Below, in pieces: positions 18,593-26,907 of a stretch of 64,000 nucleotides of DNA. Source of the stretch: Paracoccus saliphilus (GTDB lineage: Bacteria > Pseudomonadota > Alphaproteobacteria > Rhodobacterales > Rhodobacteraceae). The DNA lies in the NCBI RefSeq assembly GCF_028553805.1, contig NZ_CP067140.1:4314449-4378448 (forward strand), given 5' to 3'. Numbering within the stretch: the first letter of the stretch is position 1; each line of letters opens with the position of its first letter. Below the pieces are notes generated by a model, which saw nothing but the letters and a program-made list of their open reading frames with translations, did not search any database and was not told the DNA's origin. Both the position numbers and the translations under genes were made by a program.

Positions 18593-19909
18593 ATGCAAAT
18601 GACCGTGGACGACGCTCTGGCGCAGGGCGGAATCGGGCGCTTTCAATGGCGGCTACTGGCGATCTTTGGGCTGGTCTGGGCGGCGGATGCGATGCAGGTG
18701 ATCGCGGTCGGCTTTGCTGCACCAAGCGTCGCGGCCACGTTCGGGCTTGATCGGGTCACCGCGCTACAGATCGGCACATTGTTCTTCCTGGGCATGTTCG
18801 TCGGAGCATTCGGCTTTGGGCGGCTGGCCGACCGGATCGGACGGCGCAATGTCCTTCTGTTTACCGTGGCGATGGATGCGGTGTTCGGCCTCGCCTCGGT
18901 CTTCGCGAATGATTTCACCTTCCTGCTGGCACTGCGTTTTCTGACCGGCATCGCGGTCGGCGGCACATTGCCCGTCGACTACGCCATGATGGCCGAGTTC
19001 CTGCCGCCCAGAAACCGTGGCCGTTGGCTGGTCTGGCTGGAGGGCTTCTGGGCGGTCGGCACCATAGTGATCGCATTGACGGCATGGATCGCTGTCACGA
19101 TGGGGGCGCCCGCGGCATGGCGCTGGATATTCGCCATCGCGGCGCTACCGGCGCTGATCGGGTTCTGGTTACGCCTGTGGGTGCCTGAATCTCCGATGTT
19201 TCTGATCCGAAACAAGCGTCAGCCAGAAGCACGGCGGGTGATCAACCGTGTCTTGACGGCCAATGGCGCAGAGACGCTTGGTGACGATGTTCAGATCGTT
19301 CCGGCACCGGTTCCGGCCTCGGCGGAGCGCTCGATCTTCGCGCCTGCCTTGCGCAGCCGTACCCTTGGCGTACTGGCGGTCTGGTTCCTTGTCTCGCTAT
19401 CCTATTACGGCGTTTTCATCTGGGTGCCGGGGCAGTTGGCAACCGAAGGCTTCGGCTTCGTACGGGGCTTTGGCTTTCTGGTGGTCCTCGCCCTTGCGCA
19501 GATCCCCGGCTACGCGCTGGCCGCCTGGGGAGTCGAGGCAATCGGCCGCCGCAGCACATTGATGGGTTTCCTGCTGCTCAGCGCGGTGGGGTGCTTTCTG
19601 TTCACCATCGCGGATTCGACCGGACTGATCGCCGCCTCGCTGATCCTGATGAGCTTTGCGTTGCTGGGAACATGGGGCGCGCTTTACGCCTTCACGCCAG
19701 AACTCTACCCGACCAATCTGCGCGGCACCGGCATGGGAACCGCGAGCGCCATGGCGAGGTTGGGGGGTATCCTTGCGCCAAGCCTGCTGGCCGTAGCCTT
19801 TGCCCGCGGCTTCGGCTTTGCCATCGGGGTATTCGCCGTCCTGCTGCTTCTGGGCGCTGCGGCGCTGATGCTGATCAAGACGGAAACTCGGGATCAGGCC
19901 ATCGGGTAG
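18593..19909 (+). CDS. MFS transporter (sugar-porter/AAHS-like)
   Basis: Twelve-helix secondary transporter of the inner membrane. Seen: RLADRIGRRNVLL (MFS motif A) in the first half, the RFLTGIAVGGTLPVDYAMMAEFLPPRNRGRW segment typical of the sugar porter/aromatic acid families, and a second-half equivalent with GVEAIGRRSTL and ELYPTNLRGTGMG. 438 residues from the ATG at 18593, chosen because GGAG precedes it; the upstream ATG at 18560 lacks a binding site. Substrate unknown, perhaps an organic acid. Convergent with the rhomboid gene. Confidence 0.85.
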   Translation: MQMTVDDALAQGGIGRFQWRLLAIFGLVWAADAMQVIAVGFAAPSVAATFGLDRVTALQIGTLFFLGMFVGAFGFGRLADRIGRRNVLLFTVAMDAVFGLASVFANDFTFLLALRFLTGIAVGGTLPVDYAMMAEFLPPRNRGRWLVWLEGFWAVGTIVIALTAWIAVTMGAPAAWRWIFAIAALPALIGFWLRLWVPESPMFLIRNKRQPEARRVINRVLTANGAETLGDDVQIVPAPVPASAERSIFAPALRSRTLGVLAVWFLVSLSYYGVFIWVPGQLATEGFGFVRGFGFLVVLALAQIPGYALAAWGVEAIGRRSTLMGFLLLSAVGCFLFTIADSTGLIAASLILMSFALLGTWGALYAFTPELYPTNLRGTGMGTASAMARLGGILAPSLLAVAFARGFGFAIGVFAVLLLLGAAALMLIKTETRDQAIG

Positions 19910-19939
19910 GCAAGCTTCGATCGTTGCGGCAGGTGGCAA

Positions 19940-19963
19940 ACAGGTCCGCCTGCCGGGACCTGT
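19940..19963. terminator. Hairpin between convergent MFS and rhomboid genes
   Basis: Perfect 7-bp repeat ACAGGTC / GACCTGT with a 10-nt loop, overlapping an alternative GGCAGG / CCTGCC pairing. It touches the rhomboid stop codon. No T tract on either strand; a modest candidate. Confidence 0.4.
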
Positions 19964-20605
19964 CTAGCGAAACGCGCCCAGCCCAAAACGATCACGTTTG
20001 AGTGGCAAAAGCAGTCCCATCGCGAATCCGGCGATAATTCCGCCCAGATGGGCCTGCCAGGCGATTTGCGGAACCAGCAGGGTCAGGGCGATATTCAGCC
20101 CGCCGATGATCAGCACGGCCCGCCAGATCGGTCGCATCGACATGCCGCGGCCGCGCCGCCACTTGATGGCCTGCCCGATCAGCGCGCCGGCAATGCCGAA
20201 GATCGCCCCCGACGCGCCGACCATCGGACCCGGCGACGGGGACATCAGGGCGAAAAGCAGGCCTGCGGCGATTTGCGAAACGAGGTAGACGACAAACATT
20301 GGCAAGGGCCGCAGGAAACGTGCCAGCTCTCGCCCTACAGCGGCAAGCGAGAACATGTTCATGGCCAGATGGGCCAGACCGCCATGCAGCAGGCCATATG
20401 TCAGGAACATCAGCACCGGCTGGCCGGAATAAAGCCCGCCACCGCGCCAGAGCAGCGGCGACCAGAATCCCCCTGCGAGGTTCACCGCGACCCGCGCCCC
20501 GCCATATCCCAGCATCGGGGCGAGCCAGAGGCCCGCCTCGATCACGCAACAGACAAGGATGAGCGCGATCATCCAGTAAGGAAGGCTGGGTCGAGCCTGA
20601 GTCAT
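19964..20605 (-). CDS. Rhomboid family intramembrane serine protease
   Basis: Membrane-embedded serine protease that cleaves transmembrane helices. Seen: GASGAIFG with catalytic Ser132, AHLGG with catalytic His186, and the HLAMNM motif (His79, Asn83) that shapes the oxyanion hole; about six hydrophobic helices in 213 residues. The ATG at 20605 lies 7 nt past the Trm112-like stop; the binding site is weak. Substrates unknown. End of a five-gene minus-strand run (thioredoxin-TPR, LON domain, Trm112-like, rhomboid). Confidence 0.9.
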   Translation of the reverse strand: MTQARPSLPYWMIALILVCCVIEAGLWLAPMLGYGGARVAVNLAGGFWSPLLWRGGGLYSGQPVLMFLTYGLLHGGLAHLAMNMFSLAAVGRELARFLRPLPMFVVYLVSQIAAGLLFALMSPSPGPMVGASGAIFGIAGALIGQAIKWRRGRGMSMRPIWRAVLIIGGLNIALTLLVPQIAWQAHLGGIIAGFAMGLLLPLKRDRFGLGAFR

Positions 20606-20612
20606 CGTGCCG

Positions 20613-20807
20613 TCAGTCCGCCTTGATCTGCCGAGCCTCATCGATCAGCATGACCGGGATACCCGCATGAATCGGAAAGGCGAGGCCGGCGGTTTTCGAC
20701 ACCAGTTCCTGCCGCTCGGCATCGTAATGCAGCGCCGCATGGGTGACCGGACAGACCAGCGCCTCCAGCATATGGCGGTCGAATTGAGGGGTGGGGGTGT
20801 CAGTCAT
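20613..20807 (-). CDS. Trm112-like zinc-ribbon-type small protein
   Basis: 64-residue protein of the Trm112/DUF343 (YcaR) family. Seen: [21 protein letters not shown] and [23 protein letters not shown], the family's two conserved blocks; only one Cys remains, so zinc binding is unlikely. Overlaps the LON-domain gene start-stop by 4 nt (ATGA). In bacteria these proteins are of uncertain role; eukaryotic Trm112 activates methyltransferases. Confidence 0.85.
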   Translation of the reverse strand: MTDTPTPQFDRHMLEALVCPVTHAALHYDAERQELVSKTAGLAFPIHAGIPVMLIDEARQIKAD

Positions 20808-21430
20808 TGCATAGGTTCTTCGTTTTCGCCGCCATGCAGCGCATAGTCGATCAGCCCTTCCAACAGCACACGGCGTTCGGTCAGGGTTCGGACCTCCAGT
20901 AAGGCCTGCTTTTCACCGGATGAAAAGGGGAGCATCATTGAAAATGCGTTGATCAGGATTTCGTCGGTAGCCTTGCCTGCGGATTCCAGGTCGGCCGAAA
21001 GCTGTAATGCTTCGGCATAGCGGCGCAACTTGTCCAGCAATGCGGAACGGTCAAGCTCGGAATCCGTTTCGGGCCCCTCGAGATCCCTTTCGAAGCCCGC
21101 CCAGTCCACCTGACCCTGTTGATAAGGGGTGAAGCCGTCCTCTACCCCCGTCAGACGAAAGCGCGACACTGCGCGAAGCGAGATCATCATCCGGCCATCC
21201 TCGCTTTCCGAGAAGGCGATGACACGTCCAGCGCTGCCAATGGCGGCAAGCCCGTTTCCGTCCGGCTGGATCATGCCGATCAGGCGGTGATCGGTCTTGA
21301 GCGCGTCATCCAGCAACTGCAGATAACGCGGTTCGAAAATATGCAAAGGCAGCTTGGCGCGAGGCAGCATCACCACCTCGGACAGCGGAAACAGCGCGAT
21401 CCGCGAGGGCAGATCAAAGCGAAAGCCCAT
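20804..21430 (-). CDS. LON substrate-binding domain protein
   Basis: Stand-alone Lon N-terminal (PUA-like) domain without ATPase or protease. Seen: [26 protein letters not shown] and [11 protein letters not shown], with later helical part ending [14 protein letters not shown]; 208 residues. The ATG at 21430 overlaps the thioredoxin gene stop (TGATG). Widespread in alphaproteobacteria next to a thioredoxin-TPR gene, as here; function unknown. Confidence 0.88.
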   Translation of the reverse strand: MGFRFDLPSRIALFPLSEVVMLPRAKLPLHIFEPRYLQLLDDALKTDHRLIGMIQPDGNGLAAIGSAGRVIAFSESEDGRMMISLRAVSRFRLTGVEDGFTPYQQGQVDWAGFERDLEGPETDSELDRSALLDKLRRYAEALQLSADLESAGKATDEILINAFSMMLPFSSGEKQALLEVRTLTERRVLLEGLIDYALHGGENEEPMQ

Positions 21431-22344
21431 CACGCAAAGATCAGCGAGGACAGCCTCCGGCGGCCTTTCTGGCCGATCGGATCATTCGGCTTGAGACTGT
21501 CGAAAATCGTCAGAAGCTGAGCCTTAGCAGCGCCATCATTCCAGTCGCGATCACGACGGAAACTGTCCAGCAGGATCTCGACCGCCTCTTCGACCTCTCC
21601 AGCGGCATGAAGCGCCTGCGCATATTCAAGGCGCGCCTGTTGATCGTCGGGATTCGCTTCGACCTTGGCCTGCAGATCGCCCAATGGACCCGCACTCTCG
21701 GCCTGCTGAGCCAGTTGCAGTTGCGCCCGTGCGGCCTCGATAGGCGCGGCCTCTGCAATCGAGGCCGGAACCTGTTGCAGGGTCGAGGCGGCAGCGGCGG
21801 CATCGCCTGCCGCCAGATGAGAACGGATCAAGCCTCCCCATGCCTCGGCATTCTCGGCCTCTTCGCCGATGATGGCGGCGAAGGTTTCGATCGCGTCGGA
21901 AGCGGCACCTTCCTCGAGCATGGTTTCGGCGGCTGCCAAAGCTTCGGTCAGCCCGCCATCATCGCCGCCAAGCTCGGCAAGCTTGTCAACGAATTGCTTG
22001 ATCTGGCTTTGTGGAACTGCACCCTGAAAGGCATCCACCGGGCGACCCTGAAAGAAGGCATAGACCGTTGGAACGGATTGCACCCGCAACTGCGACGCGA
22101 TCATCTGGTTCTCGTCGATATTGACCTTGGCCATCCGGACGCGCCCCTTATGCCGCGCCACCTCGGCCTCGAGCTGAGGCCCCAATGTCTTGCATGGACC
22201 GCACCACGGTGCCCAGAAATCCACGACGACCGGGACCTCCATGGATTTCTCGACCACCTCGGCCATGAAATCGGCTTCGGTCACGTCACGGATGAAATCG
22301 CCAGTCTGCGGCACGTCCTGCGCACCATCGAAAAGCATCGTCAT
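21430..22344 (-). CDS. Thioredoxin-TPR co-chaperone (CnoX/YbbN-like)
   Basis: Thioredoxin domain with a helical TPR-like tail. Seen: WAPWCGPC active site at Cys48-Cys51, the SVPTVYAF cis-proline loop, and tetratricopeptide-like helices over the C-terminal 190 residues; 304 residues in all. E. coli CnoX (YbbN) has a SxxC site and works as a chaperedoxin for GroEL and DnaK clients; the intact CGPC here suggests true redox activity too. First gene of the run toward the rhomboid gene; ATG at 22344 with a G-rich binding site. Confidence 0.85.
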   Translation of the reverse strand: MTMLFDGAQDVPQTGDFIRDVTEADFMAEVVEKSMEVPVVVDFWAPWCGPCKTLGPQLEAEVARHKGRVRMAKVNIDENQMIASQLRVQSVPTVYAFFQGRPVDAFQGAVPQSQIKQFVDKLAELGGDDGGLTEALAAAETMLEEGAASDAIETFAAIIGEEAENAEAWGGLIRSHLAAGDAAAAASTLQQVPASIAEAAPIEAARAQLQLAQQAESAGPLGDLQAKVEANPDDQQARLEYAQALHAAGEVEEAVEILLDSFRRDRDWNDGAAKAQLLTIFDSLKPNDPIGQKGRRRLSSLIFA

Positions 22345-22430
22345 TTTGCCCCCAAAACGGCTCGTATCTAGGTTTGGTCGCAATATGGGGGGTCAAGGCC
22401 GCAAACAAAAGAGTTGATTGCCCCGATCGG

Positions 22431-23081
22431 TCAGAAGATCGGATCCAGCGCGAATGGATCGGCGGGGGTCTGGGTGGCGATTGTCCGCCCTGGTCCGCCA
22501 AGTGCTGCGATCTGTTGCGCAAGCTGACTTATCGCCTGCGACATCGCCTGGGCGATGGCAGAAGGTTGGTTGCTGGCCATCGGGACGGAAATGTCGAAGC
22601 TGCGGGCGTGATTAGTGCCCCCGCTGCCTTCGTCCGAGACGAAATAGCGTCCGCTCAGCCGATAAATTCCATCCGCCTGCGCCAGCGCCTTCTCTACCCT
22701 GACCTCCAGCACGCGTTGAGGAGGCTCGGCCAGCGGCCAGGGCTCTCCGATCACCGTTGCGCCCGAGACATCGGATATCTCGCGTGCAAGCGCCAAGGTG
22801 AAACCACGCTTGGGGCTGTTCGCCCACAGACTGTCCGGGTTGGACCGGACCGCGCCATCTTCGGTTTGCCACATCACCTCTTGATCGGCGGCATAGTCGG
22901 GCAGCGATACGTCTTTGAGTTCCGCCGTTCCTAGCCGGTTCGGCAACTGCGCCTGCACAGAGGGCGGGTCGATCAAGAACCGGCCTGTTTTTTCTGGATT
23001 CGAGCAGGCCGACAGGACCAGCACAACGCCCAGAAACAGCATGGCGGGAATTTGGCGAGAGGAAATGCGTCTCATGGTCAT
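22431..23081 (-). CDS. pqiC: PqiC-like ABC-type transport auxiliary lipoprotein
   Basis: Outer-membrane lipoprotein partner (DUF330 family) of an MCE lipid transport system. Seen: lipoprotein signal with LSAC box and acylated Cys26, then the family pattern of FLIDPP near the N-terminus and GRYFVSDEG; 216 residues. Starts 1 nt after the PqiB stop, so it is the last gene of pqiA-pqiA-pqiB-pqiC. Confidence 0.85.
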   Translation of the reverse strand: MTMRRISSRQIPAMLFLGVVLVLSACSNPEKTGRFLIDPPSVQAQLPNRLGTAELKDVSLPDYAADQEVMWQTEDGAVRSNPDSLWANSPKRGFTLALAREISDVSGATVIGEPWPLAEPPQRVLEVRVEKALAQADGIYRLSGRYFVSDEGSGGTNHARSFDISVPMASNQPSAIAQAMSQAISQLAQQIAALGGPGRTIATQTPADPFALDPIF

Positions 23082-23082
23082 A

Positions 23083-25440
23083 TCATCGTCCCAAGATAAA
23101 GGCGCGCGGATTACGTTCGATCATCCTTGCCAGAGATCCGAAGGATTCCGTCGCACGGCGCAGTTCGCGCAACATGTTTACAGCCTCGCTGTTGAAAGCC
23201 GAGCGGTTGCCATAGGCAGCCAGCACCGCATCGGCCCGCGCTGCCGTTGTCTGTAGCCGCGTGATCAAGTCGGGCAGGTCCTGCACCGCTTCTGCAATCT
23301 CGTCAGCCGCAACGCTGGCAGAATCCAGCGCGTTGTTCAGACTGCCAGCCGCATTTCCGTCACGCAGATCGTTCAGCAGGCCCGCCGCAGCCTCCAGCGT
23401 ATCAGACAGGTTGCGTGGCAACGCCTCGGCATCCTCGCTGCCCAGCATGGCACGCAGATCGGTCAGTATCCCCTCTACCTGTGTCCCTATCGCGGCAAAA
23501 TCGATCTCATTCGCCTTGGCGGCAACTTCCTCGATATCATCGACCATGGCGGGGACATCCTCGGCCGCTACCTGGACCGATTCAAAGGCAGCTGTCGCCT
23601 CGTCGATCATCTTGCCCATGTTCGCGCCTGCCCCGGACTGCTGGATCTCGCCTGCGAGCGTATCGATCTGAGTCGCGGCACTGTCCAAGGTATCCACCAA
23701 GGTGCTGATCTTGGCAGGCAGCGCCTCGGCCTCTGGAGTTCCGATCACGTCACGCAGATCCTGCAAGGTCGCATCGAGCTGCGCACCGATCGAAGCGAAA
23801 TCCACGTCCTGCACGGAGTTCGACGCTTTTTCCAGCGATTCCAGGATCGTCGGCAGGCGGTCCGCAGCCGTGTTCAGCTTATCGGTAATCGCACTGGCCG
23901 AGGCGAGCGCCGTACCTGCATTGTCAACCGCGCCCGCATCGCGAAGCTCCTGAACCATTTCCCGAATATCGGTCAGTGTCGTCTGGGCCTCGTCGACGGT
24001 TTTGCGCAGGCTTTCCGGTATCGCCCGCGTGTCTTGCGAGCTGGTCAAGGCGGTGACACTGTTCATCATGTCGGTCGCGGATTTCAGCACCTCCTCGATC
24101 GGGAGTTCCCCGATGCGGCTCATGAAGCCTTCGGCCGTTTCCGTGAAATCCGAGATGTCACCCTCGACCGCCGGGATGATTGGATAAGGCTCAGCGTCCG
24201 TATCGATTTCCGCAGCGGGAGCGGTTGGAACATTGACCAGTTCGATCATCAACGCGCTGCCGAAGAAACCAGTGCTGGCAACTCGCGCCCGTAGCCCAGA
24301 TCTAACCGAATCCTGAAGGAATGCCAGCGCATCTTCTGGCGTGGCATCTGTCGGCAGCCCCATGCGGCTCGGAGAAACCGCGATCGTGACTTGCTGCAGC
24401 GTGACGGGTTCAAGCCCTTCCTCGCCCGGCTCCTCCACATAGACGGCGAGATCCGTGACCGTGCCGACCTTCAAGCCCAGAAACTCAACATCCGAACCCT
24501 TGGCCAATCCACCTACGGAATTGTCGACCAGAACATTCAGATGCAGTTGCTTGGATTCGTCTTCGACAAACAGATTGCTTCGGGCGGTATCTTCATCCGG
24601 CTGAACCGTGAAGACTTGACCCGTTTCGACCGGCTTTCCGCCGCTGACGAGCGTGTCGAAAGCGACACCGCCCTGCAAGAGCGATGAGAGGGAGTTCACG
24701 TTAAACGAAACCCCTCGCGTTCCGAGTGACAGGGAGAAGCCGGATGTATCCCAGAATACGGTCGCGCTGGACAGGCGCTTGTCATGCGGCGCCTCGATAA
24801 AGGCATTGGCGATTACCCTGTCGTCCGTTTCGGACAGACGAATATTATCCATCCTGCCAACCTGCACGCCGCGATACAATACAGGGGCACCTTCGCTCAG
24901 ACCGTCGGCACTATCCATCGACAATATGATCCAACTGCCCTTGGCATCGCTCCGGACAAGTGGAGGGCGGTCCAGGCCGACAAATTCGGTCTGCCTTCTG
25001 CTGACCTTGGAATCCCAATAGCCTTCGATGAACGCGCCGCTCAGCACAGTATCCAGCCGGGTGACCCCTTGTGCCGTGACCTGCGGGCGCACGATCCAGA
25101 AACTGGCTTCGTCATCAATGTATTTCGCGACATCGGGATCGACACGCAATTCGACACTGACCCTGGAAAGATCGGATGTGAATTTCACCGACTCGACCTG
25201 CCCGACCGTGATCTCGCGAAAGCGCAGTGCCGTTTCACCTGGCGTGATGCCGGTCGCATCAGCAAATTCCACCTCGATCAAGGTCCCGCGATTGGAATAG
25301 GAATTCCATGCCACGCCGAGTGTCACGACCAGCGCCAGAATGGGCACCAGCCAGATCACATTGACTCCGGCTTGCGCCGCCCTGACGGCAGTCTTACGGA
25401 CCGGGCTTGCCGGTTTCAACGGCGGTTGGGTTTCGCTCAT
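23083..25440 (-). CDS. pqiB: PqiB-like MCE (MlaD-domain) intermembrane transport protein
   Basis: Periplasm-spanning protein thought to form a stacked-ring tube for lipid movement between membranes. Seen: one membrane anchor at about 28-48, three MCE domains (from GTLIEVEFADATGITPGETALRFREI onward, the second around GSWIILSMDSADGLSEGAPVLYRGVQVG, the third around LHLNVLVDNSVGGLAKGSDVEFLGLKVG), then a C-terminal helical/coiled region of about 330 residues with recurring LxDLRDxxG units; 785 residues. Overlaps pqiA by 4 nt. The long helical tail exceeds that of E. coli PqiB. Confidence 0.92.
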   Translation of the reverse strand: MSETQPPLKPASPVRKTAVRAAQAGVNVIWLVPILALVVTLGVAWNSYSNRGTLIEVEFADATGITPGETALRFREITVGQVESVKFTSDLSRVSVELRVDPDVAKYIDDEASFWIVRPQVTAQGVTRLDTVLSGAFIEGYWDSKVSRRQTEFVGLDRPPLVRSDAKGSWIILSMDSADGLSEGAPVLYRGVQVGRMDNIRLSETDDRVIANAFIEAPHDKRLSSATVFWDTSGFSLSLGTRGVSFNVNSLSSLLQGGVAFDTLVSGGKPVETGQVFTVQPDEDTARSNLFVEDESKQLHLNVLVDNSVGGLAKGSDVEFLGLKVGTVTDLAVYVEEPGEEGLEPVTLQQVTIAVSPSRMGLPTDATPEDALAFLQDSVRSGLRARVASTGFFGSALMIELVNVPTAPAAEIDTDAEPYPIIPAVEGDISDFTETAEGFMSRIGELPIEEVLKSATDMMNSVTALTSSQDTRAIPESLRKTVDEAQTTLTDIREMVQELRDAGAVDNAGTALASASAITDKLNTAADRLPTILESLEKASNSVQDVDFASIGAQLDATLQDLRDVIGTPEAEALPAKISTLVDTLDSAATQIDTLAGEIQQSGAGANMGKMIDEATAAFESVQVAAEDVPAMVDDIEEVAAKANEIDFAAIGTQVEGILTDLRAMLGSEDAEALPRNLSDTLEAAAGLLNDLRDGNAAGSLNNALDSASVAADEIAEAVQDLPDLITRLQTTAARADAVLAAYGNRSAFNSEAVNMLRELRRATESFGSLARMIERNPRAFILGR

Positions 25441-26129
25441 TCTGCCTGTGTTTCCTGATCATCGTTACTTTTACCGCGGCTACGCAGCGGAAGCCCCCGC
25501 CAGATCAGCCTTGGATCGAAGCTTTGCGCGGAAAGCATCGTGAAAGCAACTGACAGTGCAAAGGAAACCGCAGCGGGACCCGGATGAATTGAGGCAACAA
25601 AGCCCAATTGCACCAGGGCCGACAGGATCGCCACCACGAAAACGTCAATCATGGACCATCGTCCGATAAACTCGACAATCTCGTACACCTTGAGCCTGGT
25701 ATGCGCCTGATCAATCGTGGCAGGTCTGCCCGCAACCAGTGCCAGCCAGGTGATTGCCACGAATTTCGCGATCGGCACAATGATCGAGGCGACGAACACG
25801 ATCGCAGCGATATCGTAACTACCGTGATGAATAAGTTCCAGCACACCTTCGAGAATGGTCGCTTCGGAATTTCCCTGAAGCCCTGCGAAGGTCTGGGTGC
25901 TCATCATCGGGAAGACATTTGCCGGGATATAGGTGATGATCCCCGCAAATAACCACGCCCAGACATATTGCAGCCGCCGCCGGTCAGGCGGACTCAGATG
26001 TTCGCCACAACGTTTGCAAACAGTCTGTTCGACGGGCCAGACCCGGCCACAGCTGCGGCAGCCGATCAGGCCGGCGCGATGGGCAGTCAGGACAGGTCCG
26101 TCATCATGCAGCTCCGGCGCGCTGCTCAT
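25437..26129 (-). CDS. pqiA: PqiA-like integral membrane protein (second of two)
   Basis: Inner membrane component of the Pqi/Let transport system. Seen: zinc-ribbon pair GCRSCGRVWP and CKRCGEHL near the N-terminus, then PqiA helices with YIPANVFPMMSTQTFAG and GRWSMIDVFVVAILSALVQLG; 230 residues. Overlaps its neighbours by 4 nt on each side. E. coli PqiA/YebS carries two such halves in one chain; here they are separate genes. Confidence 0.9.
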   Translation of the reverse strand: MSSAPELHDDGPVLTAHRAGLIGCRSCGRVWPVEQTVCKRCGEHLSPPDRRRLQYVWAWLFAGIITYIPANVFPMMSTQTFAGLQGNSEATILEGVLELIHHGSYDIAAIVFVASIIVPIAKFVAITWLALVAGRPATIDQAHTRLKVYEIVEFIGRWSMIDVFVVAILSALVQLGFVASIHPGPAAVSFALSVAFTMLSAQSFDPRLIWRGLPLRSRGKSNDDQETQAE

Positions 26130-26869
26130 GACTGCACCGTTTCGGGCTTGGGTTTGGGTGCCTCGACCATTTCCCGGCCATCCGTCTGGCCACCGCTATC
26201 CTCTATCGCATCCCAGATCGTCGTCTGGCACATGAAACCCCGTGAAGCGAGATTGACGAATATCAGTGCACAGAAGGCCCAGAAAGCCGGGCCAAGATGC
26301 ACATTTGCGAGCCCCGCCACCTTTACCAGCGCAACCGACGTGCCGATCACGAAAATCTCCGCCATCGACCATGGGCGCAGATGCTCGGATATGCGGAAAG
26401 CCCTCGCGGCATGAAGGCGGGCGGGTCTGCCCTGGGCAAGCGGCACCAACGTGTACAGCAGCAGGAAAGAGCGCAGCACCGGAAGCCCAACAATCATGAT
26501 CAGAACCGCGAGAACCAAGGGCAGCAAAATCCCATCTGCAAAGGCCAGGGCCACGCCGAATAGCGAGGTGGCATTGCCGATACCCATCCGGGAAATTTCC
26601 AGGAAGGGAAAAAAGACCGCACCGATCATCAATACCATCGTGGTGAATGCCAATGCGATAAGCTGCACGAACGCCCCGCTGCGGGGGTTTGCCAGAACCG
26701 TTCCGCACCGTATGCAACGGGCTCTTTCACCGGCAGTCAGCTCTTCTTCGACATGCAATGCATCGCAGCGCGGGCAGGCCATGAGCCCCTCGCCGGTCTG
26801 AAGATCGTATCTGCCCTCGTTTTCCATCACACTCTTCAAAATATACTCGCGATCCATCGGCGCAAGCAT
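26126..26869 (-). CDS. pqiA: PqiA-like integral membrane protein (first of two)
   Basis: N-terminal half equivalent of PqiA. Seen: two zinc-ribbon knuckles CPRCDALH and CIRCGTVL, then LIALAFTTMVLMIGAVFFPFLEISRMG and RPWSMAEIFVIGTSVALVKVAGLA; 247 residues. The start is uncertain: ATG at 26869, 26857 or 26827, none with a strong binding site. First gene of the pqi operon; the kinase gene ends 38 nt upstream on the same strand, so read-through is possible. Confidence 0.88.
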   Translation of the reverse strand: MLAPMDREYILKSVMENEGRYDLQTGEGLMACPRCDALHVEEELTAGERARCIRCGTVLANPRSGAFVQLIALAFTTMVLMIGAVFFPFLEISRMGIGNATSLFGVALAFADGILLPLVLAVLIMIVGLPVLRSFLLLYTLVPLAQGRPARLHAARAFRISEHLRPWSMAEIFVIGTSVALVKVAGLANVHLGPAFWAFCALIFVNLASRGFMCQTTIWDAIEDSGGQTDGREMVEAPKPKPETVQS

Positions 26870-26907
26870 ACGTTGGCAGATGACCCAAGTCTTTTTGTTT
26901 TTTCACA